NCBI GenBank assembly: GCA_050301795.1
Contig: JBNKZU010000001.1
Span: 10,223 to 74,222, forward strand
Direction: 5' to 3'
DNA from: JBNKZU01 sp050301795
GTDB taxonomy: Bacteria > Pseudomonadota > Gammaproteobacteria > Thiohalomonadales > Thiohalomonadaceae
DNA: 64,000 nt
The position numbers and the translations under genes are program-made. The number at the start of each line of letters is the position of its first letter. Position 1 is the first letter of the stretch. The notes below the pieces were generated by a model that saw only the letters and a list, made by a program, of their open reading frames with translations, was not told where the DNA came from and searched no databases. Positions 28,713-37,321 of the stretch are shown in pieces.

Positions 28713-31700
28713 ATGGGACTATTACAGAAATTACGATCGACGCTTATCTATTTTGTACTGACAACCGTTATTCTGCTGGCTGTCTTTTCGACCGTTCTTC
28801 GCCTATTGTTTAGCTTTATTGATAGCTACAAATTAGAGTTTGAATCGCTCATTGGTGATGCACTAAAACAACCGGTAAAGATCGAATCGATCTATGCGCG
28901 CTTTGTTGGATTAAACCCGGCACTTATCCTAAAAGATATCTCCTTGCTCGATCTGCAACAGAAGAAGCCCTTTGCCTATTTTAAAGAGCTTGCGATTGTT
29001 TTCGACCCGTTTAGCTCAATCACATCATTAAAACCGACCTTCCAACGGATTGAGATTACCGGAGCAGATTTGGTGATTGAACGGGATATTAATGGACAGA
29101 TGAGTGCCGGTGGAGCAGGCCGTGCCCGACAAAAGATCGAATCCGGTTCTAAAACTGAGAATCCTAATCCTCAAAAGAAAGATGATAAAAATAGTGAAAC
29201 AGGAAGTATTGGTGACTGGTTATTATCTCAATCCAATCTCGTCATCAAACAGAGTCAACTTCTATGGATTGATCGTAAGAGTGATCGCCTGATTGATATT
29301 CCTGATATTACCGTTCGGCTCCATAACAATGGAAATAAGCACCAATTAATCAGTAAGATTAATCTTCCAAAGAGGATCGGGGAGGAGATTGAGTTCATAA
29401 CTACGTTCAATGGTGATCCCTTTGCAGGGAAGAAGTGGGGTGGGGAGCTCTACATCCGTAGCAATGCTCTGAATCTCGATTCGTTCAAACCAGCTCACAT
29501 CAATGGCAATCTCAATCTTTTTGGTGGAGTGGTTGATCTGAACCTCTGGGGACGGATTGCCCAAGGTAAGGTGAATCGTCTTGAAGGTCGTGTTGCGATC
29601 GATCAGTTTACGATCGCAAATCAGAAACAACGAGTAGATCTTCCTGCGGCATCGGCTTCGATATTCTGGCAACGCGGCGAGGTGATTTCAGAGCTTCAGA
29701 TAAGGGATCTCAAATACAGTTCAGATCAACATCAGGGTTTTCCTGGCGCAATCGGAGCTGTATTTAATGAGGAGCATGGCGAGGTTGTGATCGATACGAT
29801 AGCTCTCAATTCGGTTAAACCATTTCTTGCGCTCTATCCCGAGATTGAATCAATGGTTAGCAATGGTTCAGTTGATGGAGAGCTACGGAATATTAATGTT
29901 GCATGGAATCAATCAAAAGGCACTAAATTCTTTTGTGAAATGAACCAGGTTCAACTTGATCTCAATAAAGAGTGGCCAATGATCAAGGGACTATCTGGCA
30001 CGGTTCATTGGGAAGACAATCAATTAGGCGTCAATGTTGATAGTTCAGGTGTTGAGTTCGGATATGATGTTATCTCTGAACACGATTATCAGTTTGATAA
30101 AGTCAAAGGGACACTGTTTGCTCAGACTTCAGATGATGGTTGGCAGATTTGGAGTGATGGCTTAGAGATTAGCAATAAAAACATTAGCGTTAAATTAGGG
30201 TCAAACATACAACTTCATCGTGATACTTCCCCGCTGATATCGCTTTATGGTGATCTTGGTTTTAGTAACCTTGCTCAAATTCGACACTATTTGCCAGAGA
30301 AGATATTGCCGGATGAAACTCGCAAATGGTTGGCAATGGCGTTTAATGGTGGCGATGTACAGTCTGGCTCAATACTGTTTCAGGGTTTGAGTAGCGAGTT
30401 TCCGTTTGAACAGAATCAGGGGATCTTCAAGATTGCCCTTGCGACAACCAATGTTGATCTAAAATTCCAGAGCGAATGGCCTAAGTTGAGTAAGGTTGAT
30501 GCCTCGGTTGTGTTTGAAGGTAACGCAATGACCATTCTTGCAACAAAGGCGCAGATGTTTAACAGCCGTTTAAAAGGTATTGATGTCAGGATTAATGATT
30601 TCAGTCACCCCTATTTAAAGATTGAAGGTGGTGGCTATCTTGCTGCCAGCGATATCATCAAGGTATTTAACAACTCACCGCTTGGGGATCTTATCGGTGG
30701 GGCAACCCAAAGTATGAGTGCCAGCGGTGATAGTCAACTCACACTAAAACTAGGTATTCCACTCTCTTCTGCGGTTGATCAAGATTTGATGGTCAAAGGT
30801 AAGGTGAAGATTAATGATGCGAATTTTCATGTTGCTAATGGCGTCGATCTTGGTCATACCAGCGGTACGATAAACTTTGATCAGCAAGGTGTTGAAGCAG
30901 AGATTGTGAAAACGGATATTTACGGTAAGCCAGCGACCTTCTCTGTTTATCGAGTATCACAATCACCAGAGGATAAACGTACCGTGATCGCCGCCAGAGG
31001 TAGTGCCTTTGCCGACGAGTTGGCAAAAGCATTTCCACATCCACTTTTAAAGGCAATGGAGGGCGAGAGTGACTGGCAGGCGCAGGTTGAATTCAAGGAG
31101 GATGGTAGTGGCGATGTAAGCCTTAAGGTTGCGACAGACACACAAGGCATAGCCTTCAATCTTCCTGCCCCAATGCAAAAGGCTGCACATGAGGTACGCC
31201 CATTCACATTAGAATACAAAATTGCAGGTAAAGAGAAAGGAGCACTCTCTATCGAGCTTGAGAACTATCTAAAACTGATTACCTCTTTAGAAGATATTCC
31301 TGGCGAGGTTTCGGGTCTGCATCTCCATCTCGGTCGTGGTGGTCAGCTCTCGTTGCCATACCCATCTAAATATCGAATTAGTGGTAGTGCTGATGAGGTT
31401 GACCTTGAAGGGTGGATGGATCTCTTAAACACCGATAGTAAGAACGATAAGCGACTATCAAAGATTGAGATCGAGATGGAGCGGCTTCGTCTCTTATCGA
31501 ACCCAAAGAGTGATGAGCACGATCCGCAGGAACAAAGGGCTGATCCCGTGCTTGAAGATTTCCCTGAGATTGATGCCCAGATTGAGCGGTTTGCATATAA
31601 CAATCTTGAGTTGGGTCAATTAATCATTAACAGCAATAAATCGGATCAGCATTTAAAGATTCCGATGATTCGATTGATTCATCCACAACTAAGGGTCGAA

Positions 31701-32408
31701 GGAAGTGGAACCTGGGATGGGCAACAAGGAACGGCATTAAACATCATGCTCTCCACCACTAACCTCGGAGATGTATTTACAGTATTAAATCAAGATAAAC
31801 TGGTTTCTGAAGGCAAAGGGAGCCTAAAGGGTGATCTGACGTGGGAGGGCTCTCCTTTCAACTTTGATCTTGCCAAACTCAATGGCAATCTTCGCCTGAA
31901 TTTAAAAGATGGCGTAATCGAAGAGGTCGAAGTTGGCGGCGCTGGAAACCTTATTGGTCTCTTCAGTATAAAGAGTATCTTTAAACGTATGGCTCTGGAC
32001 TTCTCAGATGTTCGTGAAAAGGGCGTTGAGTATGATCTGATCAATGGAGATTTCCGCATTGAAAACGGCCAGGGTTACACCGAAAACCTGAAAATGGATT
32101 CAACCCCTGCAAAGGTGTTGATTACCGGACGTATTGGTTTAGCGACCGAGGATATTGATCAAACCGTAACAGTGGTTCCAAATGTTTCTGATACGTTATC
32201 CGTCGCTGGTGCATTGGCATGGGGGCCTCAAACAGCCGCAGTCTTGTTGCTGTTAAATAAGGTGTTTGAGAAGAATATTGATGCCAATGCCATTATTCAA
32301 TATAAGGTTGAAGGATCATGGAGTGAACCGACGGTTACCAAGATAGAGAATAAGAAGAGTCCTCCTGTAACGGATGGTCAAGAGATCAAGGGAGTGATAA
32401 ATGAATAG
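28713..32408 (+). CDS. yhdP: YhdP-type AsmA-like envelope protein
   Basis: 1231 residues, typical of YhdP, one of the large AsmA-like proteins that bridge the periplasm and move phospholipid to the outer membrane. An N-terminal transmembrane helix (about residues 9-34) is followed by a very long beta-strand-rich body with repeated amphipathic strands; the DUF3971-type core and C-terminal AsmA-like block are inferred from the alternating pattern, for example NGNLRLNLKDGVIEEVEVGGAGNLIGLFSIKSIFKRMALDFSDV, a family hallmark. The N-terminal region has a Lys/Asn/Glu-rich insert at about 140-170. It begins 10 nt after rng, as in E. coli, and overlaps the next gene by 8 nt. Confidence 0.92.
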   Translation: MGLLQKLRSTLIYFVLTTVILLAVFSTVLRLLFSFIDSYKLEFESLIGDALKQPVKIESIYARFVGLNPALILKDISLLDLQQKKPFAYFKELAIVFDPFSSITSLKPTFQRIEITGADLVIERDINGQMSAGGAGRARQKIESGSKTENPNPQKKDDKNSETGSIGDWLLSQSNLVIKQSQLLWIDRKSDRLIDIPDITVRLHNNGNKHQLISKINLPKRIGEEIEFITTFNGDPFAGKKWGGELYIRSNALNLDSFKPAHINGNLNLFGGVVDLNLWGRIAQGKVNRLEGRVAIDQFTIANQKQRVDLPAASASIFWQRGEVISELQIRDLKYSSDQHQGFPGAIGAVFNEEHGEVVIDTIALNSVKPFLALYPEIESMVSNGSVDGELRNINVAWNQSKGTKFFCEMNQVQLDLNKEWPMIKGLSGTVHWEDNQLGVNVDSSGVEFGYDVISEHDYQFDKVKGTLFAQTSDDGWQIWSDGLEISNKNISVKLGSNIQLHRDTSPLISLYGDLGFSNLAQIRHYLPEKILPDETRKWLAMAFNGGDVQSGSILFQGLSSEFPFEQNQGIFKIALATTNVDLKFQSEWPKLSKVDASVVFEGNAMTILATKAQMFNSRLKGIDVRINDFSHPYLKIEGGGYLAASDIIKVFNNSPLGDLIGGATQSMSASGDSQLTLKLGIPLSSAVDQDLMVKGKVKINDANFHVANGVDLGHTSGTINFDQQGVEAEIVKTDIYGKPATFSVYRVSQSPEDKRTVIAARGSAFADELAKAFPHPLLKAMEGESDWQAQVEFKEDGSGDVSLKVATDTQGIAFNLPAPMQKAAHEVRPFTLEYKIAGKEKGALSIELENYLKLITSLEDIPGEVSGLHLHLGRGGQLSLPYPSKYRISGSADEVDLEGWMDLLNTDSKNDKRLSKIEIEMERLRLLSNPKSDEHDPQEQRADPVLEDFPEIDAQIERFAYNNLELGQLIINSNKSDQHLKIPMIRLIHPQLRVEGSGTWDGQQGTALNIMLSTTNLGDVFTVLNQDKLVSEGKGSLKGDLTWEGSPFNFDLAKLNGNLRLNLKDGVIEEVEVGGAGNLIGLFSIKSIFKRMALDFSDVREKGVEYDLINGDFRIENGQGYTENLKMDSTPAKVLITGRIGLATEDIDQTVTVVPNVSDTLSVAGALAWGPQTAAVLLLLNKVFEKNIDANAIIQYKVEGSWSEPTVTKIENKKSPPVTDGQEIKGVINE

Positions 32409-32733
32409 GTTTGGATTTGTCGTTCTGTTGCTGGCAATCGTGTTTTCGCCACCGACTGTTGCACAGCAGTGGACGATGAGCGCTGCGGAATGGTCACTGC
32501 CGAGATCCGGCGATCGATTGCTTGATTTTCCTCAACTACACCAGTTAATGCAGGCGTTTATCACACAACGCAATAGCATAATCACAATCACCTATCCTGG
32601 TGGCGACGAGGGGATCCTTTGGGCAGAAGAACTCAAAGGATGGTTTGTGGCGCTTGGCGTGGAAAATAGTCGTATAGAGTTAGTGCCTGGAAGCGCTGTG
32701 GCTGATATGATAACCCTAGGTATACAACAATAA
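32401..32733 (+). CDS. small periplasmic protein of unknown function
   Basis: 110 residues. A signal peptide (FGFVVLLLAIVFSPPTVA, cleavage after TVAQ region) is followed by a short mature protein of about 85 residues. It contains QWTMSAAEWSLPRSGDRLL and ITYPGGDEGILWAEELKGWFVALGV, with the C-terminal ENSRIELVPGSA. The alternation of strand and helix and the LWAEELKGWFVALGV helix are reminiscent of OmpA-like peptidoglycan-binding or YbbD-type small periplasmic folds, but no clear match was identified. It overlaps yhdP by 8 nt and lies just before nit; this yhdP-small protein-nit order suggests a link to envelope function. Confidence 0.7.
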   Translation: MNRFGFVVLLLAIVFSPPTVAQQWTMSAAEWSLPRSGDRLLDFPQLHQLMQAFITQRNSIITITYPGGDEGILWAEELKGWFVALGVENSRIELVPGSAVADMITLGIQQ

Positions 32734-32757
32734 TCGTTAGAGAGTTAAAGAGTAATG

Positions 32758-33579
32758 ATGAATCGCGTTGCCGCAGTGCAAATGGCCTCGGGGTCAAACC
32801 TCAATGCAAATCTGTTAGAAGTCGAACGCTTGGTTTCGCAAGCGGCTGATCGTGGTGCATCACTGGTTGTTTTGCCTGAGAACTTTACACTCATGGGACT
32901 TAAAGAGAAGGATATTGTTGCGATTAAGGAGCCCTATGGCGATGGCAAGATTCAGCGCTTTCTTTCAGATATGGCAAAGAAGTTTGGGTTATGGATCGTT
33001 GGTGGAACCATTCCAATCGAATCAACTCACCCTGACAAGGTCTTTTCAGCCTGTCTCCTTATCAATGATAAAGGCGAGACAGTCGCACGCTATGACAAAC
33101 TTCATCTATTTGATGTGACCATTACCGAGAGCAATGAGACCTATAATGAGTCTGCGACCTTTGAACCCGGTAATGATGTTGTTGTGGTCGATACGCCATT
33201 TGGAAGACTTGGAATGGCAGTCTGTTATGACCTCCGTTTTCCCGGTATCTTCAGAAGAATGCAGGATTTGGATGTCGATCTCATTACCATCCCCTCATCA
33301 TTTACCGCCATCACCGGCAAGGCGCATTGGGATATCTTGGTTCGCGCCCGTGCGATTGAAAATCTCACTTTCGTCATCGCTTCAGCGCAAGGTGGCTATC
33401 ATGTTAATGGTCGTGAAACCTATGGTCATAGCATGATTGTTGACCCTTGGGGTAACAAGCTGGACGAGTTGCCGAGAGGATCAGGTATTGTTTATGCTGA
33501 TCTTGATATGGCACGTCAGAAAGAGATTCGCAAAAACTTCCCCGTTCTGTCACACCGCCGGTTGCAGTGTCACTTGTAA
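32758..33579 (+). CDS. Nit-type carbon-nitrogen hydrolase
   Basis: 273 residues. The nitrilase-fold catalytic triad is clear: Glu41 (LPENFTLMG), Lys114 (RYDKLHLFDV) and Cys156 (AVCYDLRFPG). The sequence matches the Nit2/YbeM-like branch, whose members hydrolyse amide metabolites such as deaminated glutathione or 2-oxoglutaramate, a metabolite repair role. The ATG at 32758 is preferred because the upstream AAAGAG site is better spaced for it than for the adjacent ATG at 32755. It is convergent with yjgA, 18 nt away. The exact substrate cannot be assigned here. Confidence 0.94.
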   Translation: MNRVAAVQMASGSNLNANLLEVERLVSQAADRGASLVVLPENFTLMGLKEKDIVAIKEPYGDGKIQRFLSDMAKKFGLWIVGGTIPIESTHPDKVFSACLLINDKGETVARYDKLHLFDVTITESNETYNESATFEPGNDVVVVDTPFGRLGMAVCYDLRFPGIFRRMQDLDVDLITIPSSFTAITGKAHWDILVRARAIENLTFVIASAQGGYHVNGRETYGHSMIVDPWGNKLDELPRGSGIVYADLDMARQKEIRKNFPVLSHRRLQCHL

Positions 33580-33597
33580 CCCAGTTGTGCGTCTCTC

Positions 33598-34131
33598 TTA
33601 TTCTGATGAGATAGACGCACTAAGATAACGAAACAGTTCTCGAAACGATTTGGGTGGCTTTTGGTTGCTCGCCTCTTTTTTGGCATTTCTGATCAATTGG
33701 CGGATGGTCTGAGCACTCAGATTCGGATGCTGATCTAATAACTCCGTTAATGCACGATCACCCTCCGGGCTCAACAGGCGTTCTCGCCAGCGCTCCAATG
33801 TATGGAGGTGGGCTGCCTTTAGATGATCCTGTTGGTTGAATCGGTTTAGTGCGGTCTCAACATCATTAACATCAAAACCTCGCATCAGCTTACCAATGAA
33901 CTGGAGCTGTCGCTTCTTAGCACCATTACTACTCATTCGTTTATAGTCATTAATGGCATCGACCAGATTTGGCGGGAGTGAAATTGTGCTGAGTTTATCG
34001 GCCGAGAGTTCAGTTAATGCTTTTCCAAGTTGTTGTTTGTGTTCGGCGATACGTTTTAACTCAGATTTACTGATGAGCTCTTCCTCTTCAGTATCAATCC
34101 CCCATTCGTTTGGATCATGTTTTGAATTCAT
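33598..34131 (-). CDS. yjgA: ribosome-associated protein YjgA (DarP, DUF615)
   Basis: 177 residues, normal length. YjgA/DarP assists late 50S subunit assembly. Recognisable parts are ISKSELKRIAEHKQQLGKALTELSADKLSTISLPPNLVDAINDYKRMSSNGAKKRQLQFIGKLMR, highly characteristic, followed by the C-terminal helical WRERLLSPEGDRALTELLDQHP and RQLIRNAKKE. It lies on the minus strand, 22 nt downstream of ptsO, and is the last gene of the rpoN-ptsO set; in E. coli yjgA is elsewhere, so this operon placement is unusual. It is convergent with the nit gene. Confidence 0.94.
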   Translation of the reverse strand: MNSKHDPNEWGIDTEEEELISKSELKRIAEHKQQLGKALTELSADKLSTISLPPNLVDAINDYKRMSSNGAKKRQLQFIGKLMRGFDVNDVETALNRFNQQDHLKAAHLHTLERWRERLLSPEGDRALTELLDQHPNLSAQTIRQLIRNAKKEASNQKPPKSFRELFRYLSASISSE

Positions 34132-34153
34132 AATATGAGTTTAAACTACCTGA

Positions 34154-34423
34154 TTATTCATCTTCGTCGAAGCGTCGATTAAACAACTCCCGGATGGCAT
34201 TGAGTGCGTTTTTTTCATCGCTGCCCATGATGGTAATTGTGACCTGTGTTCCACACGAGGCTGCTAACATCATAACGCCCATAATGCTTTTTGCATTGAC
34301 TTCACGGTTGTTTCTGCTGAGTGTGATGTCACTTTTAAACTGGGAAGCAAGCGCAACAAGCTTGGCAGCGGCACGCGCATGTAGCCCCAATTTATTAATG
34401 ACATCAATGGTGCTTGTTTGCAT
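34154..34423 (-). CDS. ptsO: phosphocarrier protein NPr (HPr family)
   Basis: 89 residues. NPr is the nitrogen-PTS phosphocarrier. The active-site His15 is in KLGLHARAAAKLV, and Ser46, the site that HPr kinase could modify, lies in NAKSIMGVMML. The rest (ASCGTQVTITIMGSDEKNALNAIRELFNRRFDEDE) is the family's C-terminal region. Both His15 and Ser46 being present fits the neighbouring hprK gene. It overlaps the EIIA gene by 20 nt. Enzyme I (ptsP) is not in the window. Confidence 0.95.
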   Translation of the reverse strand: MQTSTIDVINKLGLHARAAAKLVALASQFKSDITLSRNNREVNAKSIMGVMMLAASCGTQVTITIMGSDEKNALNAIRELFNRRFDEDE

Positions 34424-34835
34424 CGCTTAGTGTCACCTGACAGATATCGTCATTACATAACAGGATGCCACGGGTTCCCCCGTCAATCGCCATTGAGGTT
34501 GCTTCATCTAATGTTGCATTAACCTCAGCGAAGACCTTTAAAAGCATTGAGAGATTAAGCCCTGAAACGACTTGAATATTACGTTGATGGAGTAGACGAC
34601 AGGCAAGATTCCCAGGTGTGGCACCATAGAGATCAGCTAAAACGAGTACACCATCACCCTGATCAAGCTCATCAATCGATTCGGTGACGCGCTGTAGTAA
34701 GCGATCAAAGTCGTCTTCTGTGGTAACGGATATATTTCGGTGAGGAAGTGGTTCGGTACAAATGGTGTTTTTCGCCATCTCCAACATCTCATGGCCGATA
34801 TGCTGGTGCGTGATCAGAAGTAGTCCGATGCTCAT
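34404..34835 (-). CDS. PTS EIIA component, mannose (EIIA-Man) type
   Basis: 143 residues, one EIIA-Man-like domain. The phosphorylatable His10 is in LLLITHQHIGHEML, the usual position for this family, and GVLVLADLYGATPGNLACRLL gives the conserved DLYGATP segment. No EIIB, EIIC or EIID genes are nearby, so it is unlikely to transport sugar by itself and more likely takes part in a regulatory PTS with NPr and HprK. It overlaps rapZ by 4 nt and ptsO by 20 nt, so these are translated as a coupled unit. A similar gene set is known in several proteobacteria. Confidence 0.93.
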   Translation of the reverse strand: MSIGLLLITHQHIGHEMLEMAKNTICTEPLPHRNISVTTEDDFDRLLQRVTESIDELDQGDGVLVLADLYGATPGNLACRLLHQRNIQVVSGLNLSMLLKVFAEVNATLDEATSMAIDGGTRGILLCNDDICQVTLSDANKHH

Positions 34836-35683
34836 GGTAGTTCTCGATGCCGGATTAAGGTCCGGTAGCCTGTCTCTGAAAAGGATTGTGCAAGTCGTTC
34901 AGTGAAGTAGACCGAGCGGTGTTGCCCGCCGGTACAGCCAATAGCGATGGTTAGGTAACTACGTTTGTCATTCTGGAATGACGGTATCCAGTTATTGAGA
35001 AAGTGATAGATATCCTCAAACATTCGATTGACCTCAAAATGGTTCTCAAGGAAATGGACAACCTCTTTGTCCCGGCCTGTAAATGGTCTAAGGTTTGCCT
35101 CCCAATGAGGGTTTGGAAGACAACGAACATCAAATACATAATCGGCCTCAACAGGGAGTCCATGCTTAAACCCGAACGATTCAAATAGAATCGACATGGT
35201 GGTGTTTTCATTGCGTCCTGCGTGTTTACGAATAAGATCTCTTAATTCATGAACATTAGTGCGACTGGTATCAATCGAGATATCGGACATTTCAGAGATC
35301 GCATGTAACAGGATTCGTTCATTAGTGATGGCATCGTCAAGTGCCTGTTCTTGCGCTGACAGAGGGTGTTTACGGCGTGTTTCACTGAATCGTTTGATGA
35401 GAATTTCATCATTCGCATCAAGATAGATGATTCTGTATTGAATTCCGTTCTCTTCAATCGTACTGATGATCTCTGAAAAAGGCGTTGCTGAGAGATTACG
35501 CGCATCAATGCCTATGGCTGTATGTTCGTAGATCCCGTTCTCATCATTGATAATCTCATTGATAAATGCGGGCAGTACTGCAACAGGCATGTTGTCGATA
35601 CAATAGAATCCGAGGTCTTCAAGGGCATCAAGGGCGATACTCTTTCCGGCTCCAGAGGTTCCACTTAGGATAAAAATTTCCAT
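34832..35683 (-). CDS. rapZ: RNase adapter protein RapZ (nucleotide-binding)
   Basis: 283 residues, normal length. RapZ binds the sRNA GlmZ and directs RNase E to cleave it, and so controls glucosamine-6-phosphate synthesis. The P-loop GTSGAGKS is at residues 8-15, followed by the LEDLGFYCIDNMPVAVLP block. The C-terminal section includes FEVNRMFEDIYHFLNNWIPSF, the IAIGCTGGQHRSVYFTERLA segment (a strong family motif) and the ending RHREL. It overlaps the EIIA gene by 4 nt and hprK lies 2 nt upstream, so the whole set is cotranscribed. rapZ next to rpoN, hpf and ptsN matches E. coli. Confidence 0.96.
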   Translation of the reverse strand: MEIFILSGTSGAGKSIALDALEDLGFYCIDNMPVAVLPAFINEIINDENGIYEHTAIGIDARNLSATPFSEIISTIEENGIQYRIIYLDANDEILIKRFSETRRKHPLSAQEQALDDAITNERILLHAISEMSDISIDTSRTNVHELRDLIRKHAGRNENTTMSILFESFGFKHGLPVEADYVFDVRCLPNPHWEANLRPFTGRDKEVVHFLENHFEVNRMFEDIYHFLNNWIPSFQNDKRSYLTIAIGCTGGQHRSVYFTERLAQSFSETGYRTLIRHRELP

Positions 35684-35685
35684 AG

Positions 35686-36468
35686 TTACGGTTTAAGTAG
35701 CTGGCTCTGTTTGATTTGAAATTCAGTCTCGGTATTGTACCCTGAGTTTCTAGATTTCCTATCACTAATTAGCATTTCGATCATTAAAGCTGTCGATGAG
35801 AGATCTGAGGGTCTAAGTTGGATTGACTCAATCATGGTTCCATAGATTTGGGTGGCGTCGATTTTGCTGAAGGGTTGGTGCAACATTGTCGATTCTGAAT
35901 CCAGAGTGACAATAAAATCGATGCTGTGATGAGAGGCAATCGCCTCATCGCCATGACTATGGCGGAGATTCATGATTGGAAGTTGGTCTATATGGAGCAC
36001 ATCCAGAAGCAGCTCGGGAGAGAACCCATAGATCTTATCGCTGTTATCAGGGGTGTAGATCATGGTGATATCATCACAAATCATCTGTGCGCCCCGATCA
36101 ATGAGGTTCAATGTCAATAGACTTTTTCCAACACCGCTTTTTCCTTGGATTAATACCCCGATATCGTCAATGACAACAAGATTGGCGTTGATTTGTTGAG
36201 CGTGCTCCAACTGCTGTTGCAGAAAAGTCTCAATCGCAGTGTGCAGGATCTCAGGCTCTAGTTGAGTTTGAATAATCGGTCTCTGGTTGAGCGCAAGGGT
36301 AGAGTGGTGCCCCTCTTTGATGATTTGACTGGTTTGATAGGGGTGATTGCGATGAAGACTTTGTGATAATAGAAACAGGATCTCTTGATCCGTGTTCAGA
36401 ATCTGGATATCGGTTCGGTGCTGGGTTTGAAGCGTGTCGACGAGTTGAGAAAGAGTGAAGCAGGGCAT
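35686..36468 (-). CDS. hprK: divergent HPr kinase/phosphorylase
   Basis: 260 residues, about 50 fewer than most HprK proteins. Walker A GKSGVGKS (109-116) and the DD pair (132-133, in MICDDITMI) are retained, and the C-terminal IQLRPSDLSSTALMIEML has the family shape. However, the second family signature (E[IV]RGLGIIDV) is replaced by LLDVLHIDQLPIMNL, and the His of HGVLV, needed for phosphorylase in characterised enzymes, aligns by eye with Asn94 (NANLVVIDDIGVLI). The N-terminal domain is weakly conserved. It may bind nucleotide and phosphorylate Ser46 of NPr, or have lost catalysis. It lies between ptsN and rapZ, with 9 and 2 nt spacers. Confidence 0.8.
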   Translation of the reverse strand: MPCFTLSQLVDTLQTQHRTDIQILNTDQEILFLLSQSLHRNHPYQTSQIIKEGHHSTLALNQRPIIQTQLEPEILHTAIETFLQQQLEHAQQINANLVVIDDIGVLIQGKSGVGKSLLTLNLIDRGAQMICDDITMIYTPDNSDKIYGFSPELLLDVLHIDQLPIMNLRHSHGDEAIASHHSIDFIVTLDSESTMLHQPFSKIDATQIYGTMIESIQLRPSDLSSTALMIEMLISDRKSRNSGYNTETEFQIKQSQLLKP

Positions 36469-36477
36469 CCGGTAAGA

Positions 36478-36951
36478 TCAGGCAGCGATGTCGTGCCACT
36501 GCTCAATGATTGCGAGTATCGCCTCTCTGCTTTTTGCCTCTCTTAGTCGATTAACAATCGTGGCATCTCTGAGCTTTGCTGCGATCAACGCCAGAAGTTG
36601 CAGGTGCTCATCGGTGGCCTCTTCAGGCACTAGAAGCGAGATCATGATATCTACGGGCTGCCCATCGAGTGCATCAAAATCGATCGGCTGCTCAAGAACC
36701 AATACCGCAATAACCGCATCTTCGAGATGGGTTAAACGACCATGGGGTATTGCGACCCCATGACCGAAACCCGTGGTTCCAAGGCGTTCGCGAGAGATAA
36801 GCTTTTCAAGAATATCTGTATCGCGGATCTCCTCAGAGCCTTTGCAGCTAGAGGCAAATAGTTCACTCAAAACCTCTAAAGCACGTTTTTTGCTCGAGAC
36901 CTCAATGTGAAATCCGACCCGTTCAGGAATGATAAGTTGTGCTATTTGCAT
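36478..36951 (-). CDS. ptsN: PTS nitrogen regulatory protein EIIA-Ntr
   Basis: 157 residues. PtsN is the terminal acceptor of the nitrogen PTS and regulates potassium transport, stress and metabolism through its phosphorylation state. The active-site His70 is in GHGVAIPHGRL, and the fold segments RDTDILEKLISRERLGTTGF and DIMISLLVPEEATDEHLQLLALIAAKL match the family. It lies 15 nt after hpf and 9 nt before hprK on the minus strand; rpoN-hpf-ptsN order is the classic one. Confidence 0.96.
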   Translation of the reverse strand: MQIAQLIIPERVGFHIEVSSKKRALEVLSELFASSCKGSEEIRDTDILEKLISRERLGTTGFGHGVAIPHGRLTHLEDAVIAVLVLEQPIDFDALDGQPVDIMISLLVPEEATDEHLQLLALIAAKLRDATIVNRLREAKSREAILAIIEQWHDIAA

Positions 36952-36966
36952 GGCTGCTATTTCTAT

Positions 36967-37296
36967 CTATTGCTCAAATGGCTGTGACTTTAAACCACCT
37001 TCACTACGATGGTGGTCGGTAACCTTTTCTTTATGCTTTTTGATCTGGCGATCGAGTTTGTCGACCATTGAGTCGATGGCTGCATACATATCCTCGTCCT
37101 CAGTTGTGGCAAACAGTTTATTGCCGGTGACATGGATGGTTGCTTCTGCTTTTTGGCGAAGTTTCTCGACACTCAGTGTGACATGGACGTTGGTAACGTG
37201 ATCAAAGTGGCGCTCAAGGCGCTCAAGTTTGGATGATACATAGTCACGGAGTGAGTCAGTGATATCGACATGTTGACCAGACAGATTTAGTTGCAT
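36967..37296 (-). CDS. hpf: ribosome hibernation promoting factor
   Basis: 109 residues from the ATG at 37296, preceded by AGGAGCA; the open frame extends 45 codons upstream but that part overlaps rpoN's end and is not coding. HPF binds the 30S decoding centre and inactivates ribosomes or promotes 100S dimers. The domain pattern is QLNLSGQHVDITDSLRDYVSSKLERLERHFDHVTNVHVTLSVEK, then EATIHVTGNKLFATTEDEDMYAAIDSMVDKLDRQIKKHKEK. It has a Ser/Gly tail and is the short (HPF/YfiA) type. It follows rpoN after 25 nt and precedes ptsN by 15 nt. Confidence 0.94.
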   Translation of the reverse strand: MQLNLSGQHVDITDSLRDYVSSKLERLERHFDHVTNVHVTLSVEKLRQKAEATIHVTGNKLFATTEDEDMYAAIDSMVDKLDRQIKKHKEKVTDHHRSEGGLKSQPFEQ

Positions 37297-37321
37297 GATT
37301 TGCTCCTTATAACAGGCATAG

